Source: an uncultured Bacteroidales bacterium (GTDB lineage: Bacteria > Bacteroidota > Bacteroidia > Bacteroidales > Paludibacteraceae). From it: a stretch of DNA of 64,000 nt. Below are positions 52,101-60,100 of this stretch, in pieces (position 1 is the stretch's first letter; every line of letters begins with the position of its first letter). The notes under the pieces were generated by a model that was given only the letters and a program-made list of their open reading frames with translations, had not been told where the DNA came from and made no database searches. The DNA is taken from positions 1 to 64,000 of the forward strand of contig CAMHKW010000004.1 in the NCBI GenBank assembly GCA_946185835.1, given 5' to 3'. A program made the position numbers and the translations under genes.

Positions 52101-55100
52101 AATGAGCAGTCGGAGCTGAGTCTTTCGATAAAGGCAAGCACCGAATACGAGGTAGATACCTTCACATGGACCTTCGATGGTGACGAGTTCTCAGCGTTGG
52201 TAGAAGGTAGCACTTCGTACTATCTGCACCCTGCTCTGACGCCCGGTAGTAACAGCGCGACAGACTCGTATTTGTACAAGGCTCAGCGCACGCTCAATAC
52301 CGGTAATGCAAATAATGGTACCTATGTATATGCTTCGGCGCCTACCTACGTCAATGGCGAGGATGCGAAGACAGCCGGTGCTATGCGCCTGTATACTTCC
52401 TCGACGGTAGATACCGCTTATGTCATACTGCCTAAGATTATCAACGCCGACAAGAAGCAACTGAGCTTCGACGTGCGTGCCGGCTATGCATACGCACCCG
52501 ACTATCCTGCTGCTTCGACCTACGACTACCACAGCCAGATGTACTATTCGTATACCCCGACCTTGCTGGTAGGTACATTCGACGAAGGTGCCGGTCTTGA
52601 GAGCTTCAAAGAGCTGTATAAGGTTCGTATGCCGGCTCTGAAGAATATCAGCGACGACCCGATATATCCCGACCCGCAAAACACCACCGACAAACATGGT
52701 GAGTATGCACTGCCTGAGAACAACTACTTGTTCAACCGCATCACCGTGCCGGTAGAGTCGTCGCTCGAAGGCAAACGCCTTGTCATCTTGTCGACCTTCG
52801 TTCGCAAGAAGTCGTCGCAGAGCTCGTGCTATGCTTATATCGACAACCTGTCGGTAGAGAATAAGACCGCTGAGGTTGCTACTCCGCAAATCATCTCGAA
52901 CAACGTTGTCGACACCGCTGTTACCATCTATTGGGAGGCTAATGGCGGTAAGGCATGGGATGTGCTGGTATACGACTCGACGGTATACTTCGCCGACGTG
53001 AATGCACAGACTCACCTCATTAAGAAATTAGAGAATGTGACAGCTACCTCTGCCGAGATCACCGACCTGACAGAGAAGACCGACTACTGCATCTATCTTG
53101 CTCTTGCCGGCAACAGCTCGCTTGGCGCTGTCTCGACCCGCTTGGATGTCCGTACCGCATGTGCTCCGTTACCGGTGTCAACGGTATTCGACTTCGACGA
53201 CGATGACGTGTTTATCTTTAGGTATAGTTCGACAGACTATCAGTACCCGAACGAGTGCTGGTCGTATGGCTTGAATACGCAGGTGTTGAACGGTACGTAC
53301 TATACAAACTTCCCGCGTATCCGTTACAATACCGAGTCGACATCGCCGACAGCTACCACATACCAATACTCACGTAGCGGTAAGGCTGCGCTGCAGTTCT
53401 ATACCTCTTCGGAAGTAGCTAAACAACGTGCTTACGTAGTGCTGCCGTACATGAACTTCGAGAACCTCGATGACATGGAGATGGTATTTTACATGCGCGA
53501 CGGATATCATTATCTGACCGGCTCGAGCAAAGACAAGATGAGTATGACCAACGCTCTTAGCTACGACCGCGAATTAGTGGTAGGTATGGTAGAAGACCCC
53601 GAAGACTTCTTCGGTACGTTCACTCCTATCGACACCTTGGTATACAAGTACGGCCCCGATGTGCTGACCTCTTCGAACAAGATCACCGACGACCCGACAG
53701 GCGAAAAGTGGTGGGAGAAGAAAGTGGTATCGCTCAAGAGCGGACATGGTAAGTATATAGCACTATACAAACCGGGTTATCACTTAGGTTCGTATATCGA
53801 CGATATCTCGTTCCAGGTACGTCAGACAGCTTTGATGCCTACCAACCTGAAAGGCAGGACCACAGCTTATCAGATCTTCGCATCGTGGTTGCCCAAGCAA
53901 GAAGGAACGGGCTTCCGCTTCCAACTGAGCACCGACGACAGCTTCAGCGCACTGCTCGTTGACTCGACGGTTGTGAACAACAACATCGAGATTGGCGGCC
54001 TGACACCTAACACCCAATACTTCGTCCGCGTTAAGCAAGTTGGAACCAAGTATGGCGATACTGACTTTACTGCAAAAGTTATTCTTTGGACCGAATGTGT
54101 ACCTACCGAGGGCGCTGTGGCTACAAGCTTCGAGGGTGCAGCCGGCAACGATGTGCCGACCGAGAACTATCGTAACTACACCTCTACGCTTCTCAAGAAC
54201 CAGTGCTGGACATACGACAACGCCGGTACGTCAACCACGGTGGGTACAAGCTACCCGTATAACATCGGTTCGACAACCTCCGTTTCGTATGCTCTGACGG
54301 GTGACTTTGCTCTGAAGCTTTACGCTTACAGCACTACCTATGCCGGCTATGTGGTAACACCGAGAATGGAGAACCTCGACCTCGACACCATGCAGCTGAC
54401 CTTCTGGATGACACCTTGTCCGCACGGTACAAGCGGTACATACAAAGATATGGTATCGACGGCATGGGCAGCTGCCAATGCAGCACAGGTGGAGGTAGGT
54501 ACATGCTCCGACCCCGCTGACTTGGAGACCTTCGTCCCGATCGACACCATCAAGTACAGCCGTTATACTGTTGACGAGTTGGTGGCAAAAGCTCCTTCGA
54601 CGGCTGCTAACGACTTCACATATCAGAAGTTCACTCTGCCTCTGACCGGTGCTGTCGGACCATACGTATACATGCGTGCTGTATTCGACAAGTTGCCTAA
54701 CGTAGGTAAGACCACGGCTACCTCGTCGTCGACAGTATATGTCGATAACTTCTCGGTAGAGCGCCAGCTGGTATGTGCTACCCCGAGCGACCTCAAAGCC
54801 GTTAACGTGATTGACACCACAGCTACCTTGCGCTGGTCGGCGGGCGAAGATGCCAAGAGCTACCGTCTGCAAGTGTCGGCTGACTATCGCTTCGACGAAG
54901 AGACGATGCTCGTTGACTCCGTACTTGAGCAGACAAGCTTCGATCTTAACGGACTGAAAGCCGCTACTCGCTACTATGCTCGTCTGAAGATGACATGCGT
55001 AGAGAACGGCGAAGGCGACTGGTCGTCGAACATCGACTTCCGCACCGCTGAGGCTCCGCTCTACTACGAGCAGTTCCGTATGGCAACACAGCTCGCCGAC

Positions 55101-56711
55101 GGTTGGTCGTTCGCAGCAGCTAAGGCAAGCGAGATATTCAGCGAGAAAGCGACATTCACCTATAACACTTCAGTGCCCGGCTCTACTGCGGGTTGGTATC
55201 AGGCTAACGAAAACGAAGCCCTGTCGGGTGCTCACTTCGCAGGACGTCCGTATTCGACAACGGCTAAGTGGTGGATGATGTCACCTGCTATCATCCTCAA
55301 CCAGACCGACACTGCTATGCTCTCGTTCATGATGAACTACGTACTGTATAACGCCAACTGGTCGACCGACAAGACATGGAGAGCCATAACTCACCAAGTT
55401 GCCAACGGAGACGGCATCACCGGTGTGGATGACCAGTTTATGGTTATCATCTCCGACGATGGAGGCGAGACATGGAAACGTGAGAACGCCATCATCTGGA
55501 ACAACGAGCAATCGGATGACCCGAAGGCTGACGGCTATCTGTATGGCAAGGGCGACTATGTACTCAACAACATACGCTTCCTTGGCAACAATCCGACCGA
55601 CCAAGACCGCATACGTATTGACCTGAGCAAGTACCAAGGCAAGATAATCCGCATCGCCTTCTACGTTGAGTCGACCATCAACAACGCCAATAACGTTATC
55701 CATATCGACGATATCCACGTCAACTATGTCAACACTGTCGTTGAGCAGAATACCATCTGCCAGTTCGAGGACTACGAGAGTGAACTCAAGGACGCTGAGG
55801 GCGAGCCTCTGTTCACCGTCAACGGCGATGCTGTAGCAGTGGGTAGCACCCTGATGGACAACTACACAATGTCTGTCGAGCGTGGCGTTAACGATACCGT
55901 TCGTCAGCTCTCGCTCAACGTGCTCGAAGCTCCGCAAATCAACCTCGGCGAGGCAACGATATGCGAAGGTACTCTGTTCTCTGACTACGGCTTCAACGAA
56001 CTCGCTGTCGCCGGCGTTTACAAACGCAAAGGCATAGTGGAAGAGACAGGTTGCGCTAAGATCGAGACCTTCACACTCAACGTGATACCGCGTCAGCAAG
56101 GTCAGATGGAAGAGACGATATGCCAAGGCTCGAAGTTCACATGGCAGACCAGCAAGGGTGCTGTCGAACTCGACCGTGCCGGCGTTTACTTCGACACCAT
56201 ACCGTCGCTCGTGACCGGCTGCGACTCAGTGATAACCTTCGTGCTGAATGTCAGCGCTCCTGACACCATCGACGTAGAAGCCGAGGTGGCTGAGAACGAG
56301 TTGCCATACGAGTACAACGGCATGCTGCTCGGCGAGGGTCTGACAGTGGGCGAATACGAGATAGAAGCTCCCATCACCGACGAAAACGGATGTGTTGTCA
56401 TCATCCGTCTGTCGCTGACCGTGACCGAGCCTACTATCGAGGCTCTCGATAACCTCGTAGCCGGCGAGCTGAGCATCACTCCTTCGGTTATCAGCCGTGG
56501 CGAGACGGTGACAGTAAGCGGTGAGCTGAGCAGTCGTCAGATGCGCGACATGCGACTCGACGTCTTCGACGCCACAGGCAAGTGCGTCTACAGCACCGAG
56601 CCTAAGACGCTGCCTGCTAAGGCTGACGGCTTCGTGAGCGCAGGTATCTACAGCGTACGCCTCACCACCGGCAGTGGCGAGAGCTACGTGGGACGTGTGC
56701 TCGTCAAATAA
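46146..56711 (+). CDS. Giant T9SS-secreted adhesin 1 (anchor-J and fibronectin III repeats)
   Basis: A 3521-residue secreted protein. I start at the ATG at 46146 (signal MKKIYFFLLASLMLLPVSLKAQ) rather than the GTG at 46140. About eleven choice-of-anchor-J (cleaved-adhesin-like) modules, each opening with a F/D-F-E pattern (ESFEAGQIPSTW, VETFNGDREG, EDFEGFDTGSGKK), alternate with about ten fibronectin III domains ending in WSEP-type motifs. Residues about 3200-3430 are a different part: Bacteroidetes ICEG...CDSV type repeats (ATICEGTLFSDYG, ETICQGSKF). The last 90 residues form a T9SS type A sorting domain (LSITPSVIS to GIYSVRLTTGSGESYVGRVL). Gingipain-like adhesins have such modules, so carbohydrate or protein binding is likely, but no protease domain is present. 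Nothing in the reading frame is broken. It is followed by a hairpin, an 8-bp array and a strong terminator. Confidence 0.85.
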   Translation: MKKIYFFLLASLMLLPVSLKAQNEFVVKLQESFEAGQIPSTWSQEYVVGHQDWAVEQLADYKYPSNQLPDYKADKGGTYRAYLRNSTGQTIGYKTKLVSPAMDLQGVYRPILRFYHAQDKWTADFDTLRVYYRTAPDEDWVLLPDAEYTTAIRSWQWETIELPSYNTSSYQIAFEGGDNMGRGIVLDSIVVRSYPECTQPYDITLSNVANGEATIGWHASWDADQFHVVLTNRKAEMDTLGLIDPAVIAFDTIMEYDGQFTVTAQGLAANTTYYVYLQSICGGQVSDWSEPQTFTMAFKKELPYTETFQMPYTTNSTADMRLESWTWGGSVAPVIDLWITPQNYYIYSRINDPAVVFNGNYSHSSGRFSTPLPADALAYMATPELTGADLKDCQVRMWATMAQRFLRKNANSIIVGIATDPTDITTFTPVDTVTITTKDVIEEFTVSLEKYTGNGRFVVFASYFDKPNQFYIDEVTIEPRPQTAKPDYQTFHIIPDSTSAELSWVAPRADVQSYNILVGTDTLYKNGGYQLSDKVVELNSTTASATITGLRPWDAKGYFVAVQAVYAAGVSEWSEPRWFQTSADMPLPMHFSFEDSEGYYTRQGVSSYFYPNNIMMFSSDVDWPRNTAKTSALAGKDGDKFLYLNMDAGKDAWIVFPEVDDVTKAQINFFLCSQTAANKPRCNIELGVMTSPFDLNTFVKVDEFKAAEKWQRCYGNFVEYTGKGKYIALRWMEPEGASYSTNYIDDVTISELVDCPIVTGVDYTATDTSLVITWNKGRATAWNVKVSSYMFDDADLTVDTKVKGDMYDGSVIGTPTLTVTGLDFAKTYYTYIQADCDGNLTEWTSASPMTTDCKPMFTVPYVETFNGDREGNLGSGFHPVCWYWGGCNYQYLYSSYDSDGLDPEHKGCLYVRTNSASEIGWAAMPELDMPLEDMMLLFDYYSAATLAASYVYVGVMDDPNDFSTFVAVDSVAPRSTSTWHKDIKVNFLNYKGTGKYIAFTCGPLRGSTYVLAYLDYVRVLPFRCQAPDLSFSGITASSMVCHWLGKLSNEAEGWQYIVTNAPLTDEELNADNYTIDEKVLVASGITKNDSVALDELEMQKAYYFYVRALCGDSVWSSASAMTQCKKIPGTGRYVEDFESYGMQPTSSLSGTETYISYFKKAITPDCWTVGTYFNANNIGYSTDPSVSATYTHRNYFPYVASNGTGTTTDVNYYDKGTALTTYHYSNSGTNYLKLYGTYSATATSNHSPAWVAMPEIEATDEEFRAITVKGSFQMSTTSTYRLIIGVMDDPTDLSTFTVLDSVGPGLGTGVGKDVYFEVPLENYTGTGRYVAFRTPFGITTTAYLDDIVIDGTGCYQPQPSLSRLTSQSVRLTAGLRGQTDWMYVVTDAEVSDELFTAGVDAIKEAGINIVDIDTLPNSSRFKVITGLEEDSTYHISVMAICDPASGLYSQGAHLSFTTLCAPVKELNEDFEGFDTGSGKKVGCWISGSLTESATNLYIPYVNNTASYRSYGDKYLYLYSTTTYNGAYAIAPAFDCDDITKYQVAFYARSATSSAYAKKLKVGVLTDPLDLSTMTIIDTLDIAITPGRYLVSFAGYKGDLEGNMGKHLVFLSDFNATNQIGVGQVEIQPIPACQIPSKLEVESLTDVEAVIGWQGNADKYEVLLTSQAIADTVLNKGLDQDEVKAVLLRTVVVDTTGVKFAGLIPATNYFVHIRAICGTDTTDFDYSGKQFMTECAERMPLPYFTDFDDMPNGTSQRPTCWMGNYTLASSNSYPYVYNNTSYSHSGAQSVYLYGSSSNQTVLVSPKIAIDKLSNLQVTLWVRGSSANKILNIGVVPEDSVALGETDALNRGFISLMTYTNPVTTGEYVTINFDEIVPDSLAGYTRFAIATDLSSAAGTFYLDDLSIRKIPSCFVPTALEATGNTANTISLHFEPGKPTDTKWEVALWKDELGADTTYVVVDTFDCVINGLSSSTIYNIAVRTLCEDNEQSELSLSIKASTEYEVDTFTWTFDGDEFSALVEGSTSYYLHPALTPGSNSATDSYLYKAQRTLNTGNANNGTYVYASAPTYVNGEDAKTAGAMRLYTSSTVDTAYVILPKIINADKKQLSFDVRAGYAYAPDYPAASTYDYHSQMYYSYTPTLLVGTFDEGAGLESFKELYKVRMPALKNISDDPIYPDPQNTTDKHGEYALPENNYLFNRITVPVESSLEGKRLVILSTFVRKKSSQSSCYAYIDNLSVENKTAEVATPQIISNNVVDTAVTIYWEANGGKAWDVLVYDSTVYFADVNAQTHLIKKLENVTATSAEITDLTEKTDYCIYLALAGNSSLGAVSTRLDVRTACAPLPVSTVFDFDDDDVFIFRYSSTDYQYPNECWSYGLNTQVLNGTYYTNFPRIRYNTESTSPTATTYQYSRSGKAALQFYTSSEVAKQRAYVVLPYMNFENLDDMEMVFYMRDGYHYLTGSSKDKMSMTNALSYDRELVVGMVEDPEDFFGTFTPIDTLVYKYGPDVLTSSNKITDDPTGEKWWEKKVVSLKSGHGKYIALYKPGYHLGSYIDDISFQVRQTALMPTNLKGRTTAYQIFASWLPKQEGTGFRFQLSTDDSFSALLVDSTVVNNNIEIGGLTPNTQYFVRVKQVGTKYGDTDFTAKVILWTECVPTEGAVATSFEGAAGNDVPTENYRNYTSTLLKNQCWTYDNAGTSTTVGTSYPYNIGSTTSVSYALTGDFALKLYAYSTTYAGYVVTPRMENLDLDTMQLTFWMTPCPHGTSGTYKDMVSTAWAAANAAQVEVGTCSDPADLETFVPIDTIKYSRYTVDELVAKAPSTAANDFTYQKFTLPLTGAVGPYVYMRAVFDKLPNVGKTTATSSSTVYVDNFSVERQLVCATPSDLKAVNVIDTTATLRWSAGEDAKSYRLQVSADYRFDEETMLVDSVLEQTSFDLNGLKAATRYYARLKMTCVENGEGDWSSNIDFRTAEAPLYYEQFRMATQLADGWSFAAAKASEIFSEKATFTYNTSVPGSTAGWYQANENEALSGAHFAGRPYSTTAKWWMMSPAIILNQTDTAMLSFMMNYVLYNANWSTDKTWRAITHQVANGDGITGVDDQFMVIISDDGGETWKRENAIIWNNEQSDDPKADGYLYGKGDYVLNNIRFLGNNPTDQDRIRIDLSKYQGKIIRIAFYVESTINNANNVIHIDDIHVNYVNTVVEQNTICQFEDYESELKDAEGEPLFTVNGDAVAVGSTLMDNYTMSVERGVNDTVRQLSLNVLEAPQINLGEATICEGTLFSDYGFNELAVAGVYKRKGIVEETGCAKIETFTLNVIPRQQGQMEETICQGSKFTWQTSKGAVELDRAGVYFDTIPSLVTGCDSVITFVLNVSAPDTIDVEAEVAENELPYEYNGMLLGEGLTVGEYEIEAPITDENGCVVIIRLSLTVTEPTIEALDNLVAGELSITPSVISRGETVTVSGELSSRQMRDMRLDVFDATGKCVYSTEPKTLPAKADGFVSAGIYSVRLTTGSGESYVGRVLVK

Positions 56712-56722
56712 GATTAGGGAAA

Positions 56723-56760
56723 TCGGGATGCCGAGAATTACGCGATTTTCGGCATCCCGA
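56723..56760 (+). promoter_or_regulatory. Hairpin after the giant adhesin stop
   Basis: TCGGGATGCCGA (56723-56734) and TCGGCATCCCGA (56749-56760) form a 12-bp perfect stem with a 14-base loop. No T-run follows it directly; the 8-bp array does. It may protect the mRNA 3' end or be the seed from which the array GATCCCGA grew. Confidence 0.7.
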
Positions 56761-56880
56761 GATCCCGAGATGTCGAGATCCCGAGATGTCGAGATGTCGA
56801 GATGTTGAGATGTCGAGATGTCGAGATGTCGAGATGTCGAGATGTTGAGATGTCGAGATGTCGAGATGTCGAGATGTCGA
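56761..56880. repeat. 15 x 8-bp tandem array, copy 2
   Basis: Exactly fifteen contiguous octamers, mostly GATGTCGA with GATCCCGA and GATGTTGA variants. It is the same octamer family, shifted in phase, as 31997-32116. It ends immediately before the terminator. The long frames across it on both strands (for example 56738-56995 on -) are translated repeats and not genes. Confidence 0.95.
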
Positions 56881-56891
56881 AATTTGAAAAA

Positions 56892-56921
56892 GTGGTCGCC
56901 CGTGGCGACCACTTTTTTTTT
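56892..56921 (+). terminator. Intrinsic terminator of giant adhesin 1
   Basis: GTGGTCGCC-CGT-GGCGACCAC (56892-56912) with nine T after it. An A-run precedes it, so it could also work on the other strand. Confidence 0.94.
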
Positions 56922-56927
56922 CGAGGC

Positions 56928-56993
56928 GACAAATATTTGCCGCTTCGATTTTTTTTTGACAAATATTTGCCGCTTCGTTTTTTTGACAAATGC
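56928..56993. repeat. Direct repeats GACAAATATTTGCCGCTTCG
   Basis: Two copies (56928-56957 and 56958-56984), each ending in a T-run, and a partial third (GACAAATG). The GGCGAC before the first copy is also the foot of the terminator stem. The rest of the gap to 57080 has no other feature. Confidence 0.88.
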
Positions 56994-57080
56994 ACCGCGA
57001 TGTCCGATGAAAACTGACATTGTGAGCGAATATGAGCGTGTGCAGAATGTTACAAATGCTGCGAAAAGATGTATTTTGTT

Positions 57081-57110
57081 TTTGTATATAGAATTATTTT
57101 CGTAATTTTG
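57081..57110 (+). promoter_or_regulatory. Promoter of giant adhesin 2
   Basis: TTTG (57081-57084), 18 bp, TAATTTTG (57103-57110). The spacing is one shorter than usual. Leader about 82 nt, with its last 35 bases similar to those ahead of giant adhesin 1. Confidence 0.65.
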
Positions 57111-57198
57111 TCGCGATTTTGTGCATTTTGCAAATCCTATTTGTCAAAATACTGTAAAAGGTATATAGTTAATTTATGTGTAATCAAAAAATGTGCTT

Positions 57199-60100
57199 AT
57201 GAAAAAGACTTATCTCTTTTTGTTGGCATTAGTGCTAATGCCGCTAAGCATCGGAGCTCAGAACGGCTTTGTTGTTCGTTTGCAAGAGAGCTTCGAGACC
57301 GGTCAGATTCCATCGACATGGACCCAGGAATATGTCGTTGGTCATCAGGACTGGGCCGTTGAAGAGCTTTCGGACTATCGTCATCCGAATGCTCAGTTGC
57401 CTGACTACAAGCTTGACAAGGGTGGCACACATCGTGCTTACCTGCGCAACACTACGGGTCAGACCATCGGTTTTAAGACACGTCTGGTATCGCCTGTGAT
57501 GGACCTTACCGACGTCTATCGTCCGATATTGCGCTTCTACCATGCGCAAGACAAGTGGACAGCCGACTTCGACACACTGCGTGTCTACTATCGTGCTAAT
57601 CCCGAGGACGACTGGACACTACTGCCTGAGGCTGAGTATAACAAAGCCTACAGCGGATGGCAAGCCGAGACTATCGAGCTGCCGAGTTTCAACTCGAAGA
57701 CCTACCAGATAGCCTTCGAGGGAACCGATAACTTAGGTCGCGGTATCGTGCTCGACTCTATCGTAGTGCGTTCGTATCCGGAGTGTACCCGTCCGTCGGA
57801 CATCACGATGACGGGCGTAGGCAACGGTGAGGCAACGGTGAGCTGGCATGCCAACTGGGATGCCGACGAGTTCCATATCGTCTTCTCCAAAGAGCAGGCA
57901 GAGATGGACACACTCGGACTTATCGACCCCGCAGTGATTGCCGTCGACACCATTGTGCCTTACGACGGTGTGTTCCGTATGACAGCTGTCGGACTGCAAG
58001 CTAACACCAAGTATTATGTGTATATGCAGTCGATATGCGGTGGTCAGCTCAGTGAATGGAGCGACCCTCAGGAATTCACTATGGCTTATCGCGAGCAGAT
58101 ACCCTACCACGAGGACTTCTTCATGATTCACACCTCCAACCAGGTGTCGGACATGCGTCTGCCGTCGTGGACCTGGGGCGGAGCCATACCGCCGCTGTTG
58201 GGTTTGTGGATGGGGCAGACTTATTACCCGATCTATTCACACACCGACCCTGCCACACCGGCAGCTGTGTTTAACGGTACTTACTCGGTTACTTCCGGTC
58301 GTTTCACCACGCCGTTGCCTGCCAATACACTTGCGTATATGGCATCTCCCGAGCTTGTGGGTGAAGACATCAAAGACTGCCAAGTGCGCTTCTGGGCTAC
58401 CGTAGCTCAGCGTGCTTTCCAGCGTACATACGCCACATCTATCATAGTGGGTATAGCTACCGACCCGACCGATTTCACGACGATGGTAGCTGTCGACACT
58501 GTCAAGATAACCAAGAAAGATGTGATAGAGGAATATACGGTCTCGCTTGCCAACTATACCGGCAACGGCCGTTTTCTTGTGTTTGCAAGCTACTTCGACA
58601 AGCCTAACCAGTTCTATATCGATGAGGTGACCATCGAAAAACGTCCTGACCGTCAGAAGCCCGACTACCAGACCTTCTTTGTATATCCCAAGAGCAAAGA
58701 GGCTACTATAGAGTGGGCAGCACCTGCAGCTGACGTGCAGTCGTACAACGTGGTTGTAGCCAAAGATATAGTAGTCTCGGGCACCACGATAGACGCTACC
58801 GAGTCGCTGCCACAGTCTAACGTGGCTACAGCTAAGGCTACGATAAACGGTCTGCAGCCCTCGACGATATATAAGGTCGCCGTGCAGGCAGTATACGCCT
58901 CGGGCGTGTCGGCATGGTCGGAGCCTCGCGAGGTATGGACCTCTGCCGAACGTGAGTTACCGATGACCTTCAATTTCGAAGCCGACGAGGGTATGTACAA
59001 CCTCAATGGTGTAGGTAACGTGTTCTATCCCGCAGGTATGCAGGTGTATTCCACCGATGTGGACGCTCCGTACATATATGCTAACACCTCGTCGATATCG
59101 GCACAAAGCGGTACGCAGATGATATATCTGAATATGGATGCCGGTAACGAGTCGAGATTAGTATTGCCATATATCGAAGAAGTCGACAGCGTGCAGCTTA
59201 CTTTCTACCTCTCGTCGCAGACCGCTGCAAATGTGGCACGCTGCCGTATTCAGGTAGGCGTGATGACCGACCCGTCGCAAATGTCGACATTCGAATATAT
59301 CGACGAGTTCTACGCCTCGGAAAGCTGGCGTCGTTGCTACACCAACTTCCTCGACTACAAGGGCGATGGCCACTATATCGTACTGCGCTGGATGGAGCCT
59401 GACGGAGCACAGTATTCGACCAACTATGTTGATAACCTCACGGTCAACAAGGTTGTCGACTGCCCCGTGACGACGGGTATCACTGTCGAAGAGTCGGAGT
59501 CGAGTGCTATCATCCGTTGGAGCAAAGGTGCCGCTGTAAAGTGGAACGTCAAAGTGTTCTCGAAGTATGTCGACGATGCCGACATGACCGTCGACAGCCA
59601 GATCCCCGGCGATATCCTCGATGTGACACTCGACACCAACTATGTCGTTCTCGAAGGGTTGAAGTATGCTACCAGATATTACGTTTACGTACAGGCATAC
59701 TGCGACAACGAGCCTACCGAGTGGTCGTCGGCTGCCACCTTCCTTACCGAATGTCCGTCGGCGATGCCGATACCTTTCCATACCGACTTCGAAGAGATAG
59801 AGGCATCGGGTACAGGTGTGCTGCCTCCGTGCTGGACACCCACCTACCTTACGGATACGAAGTCGTATCCGTATATCCGCAATGTGACCACCACCCAGTA
59901 TAACGAGGGCGGAACGAACCTGCGTGATATGTATATGTATTCTACCACCGCTTACGGTTCTATCATCTCGTTGCCCAAGATGGCAGGTAACCTGAAAGAC
60001 CTGCTGGTACGTGGTAAGATGACGTATTCCTCAGTGGGCTATCGCCTGTATGTGGGTGTGATGACCGAGCCGGGTAACTACGAGACGCTGGTTCCCGTCG

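Noticed and set aside
56226..57020. 264-codon - strand frame across the adhesin end and octamer array
   Set aside because: It is composed of translated octamers (HLDISTSR repeats) and antisense adhesin. Overlapping frames on + show the same repeat artefact.
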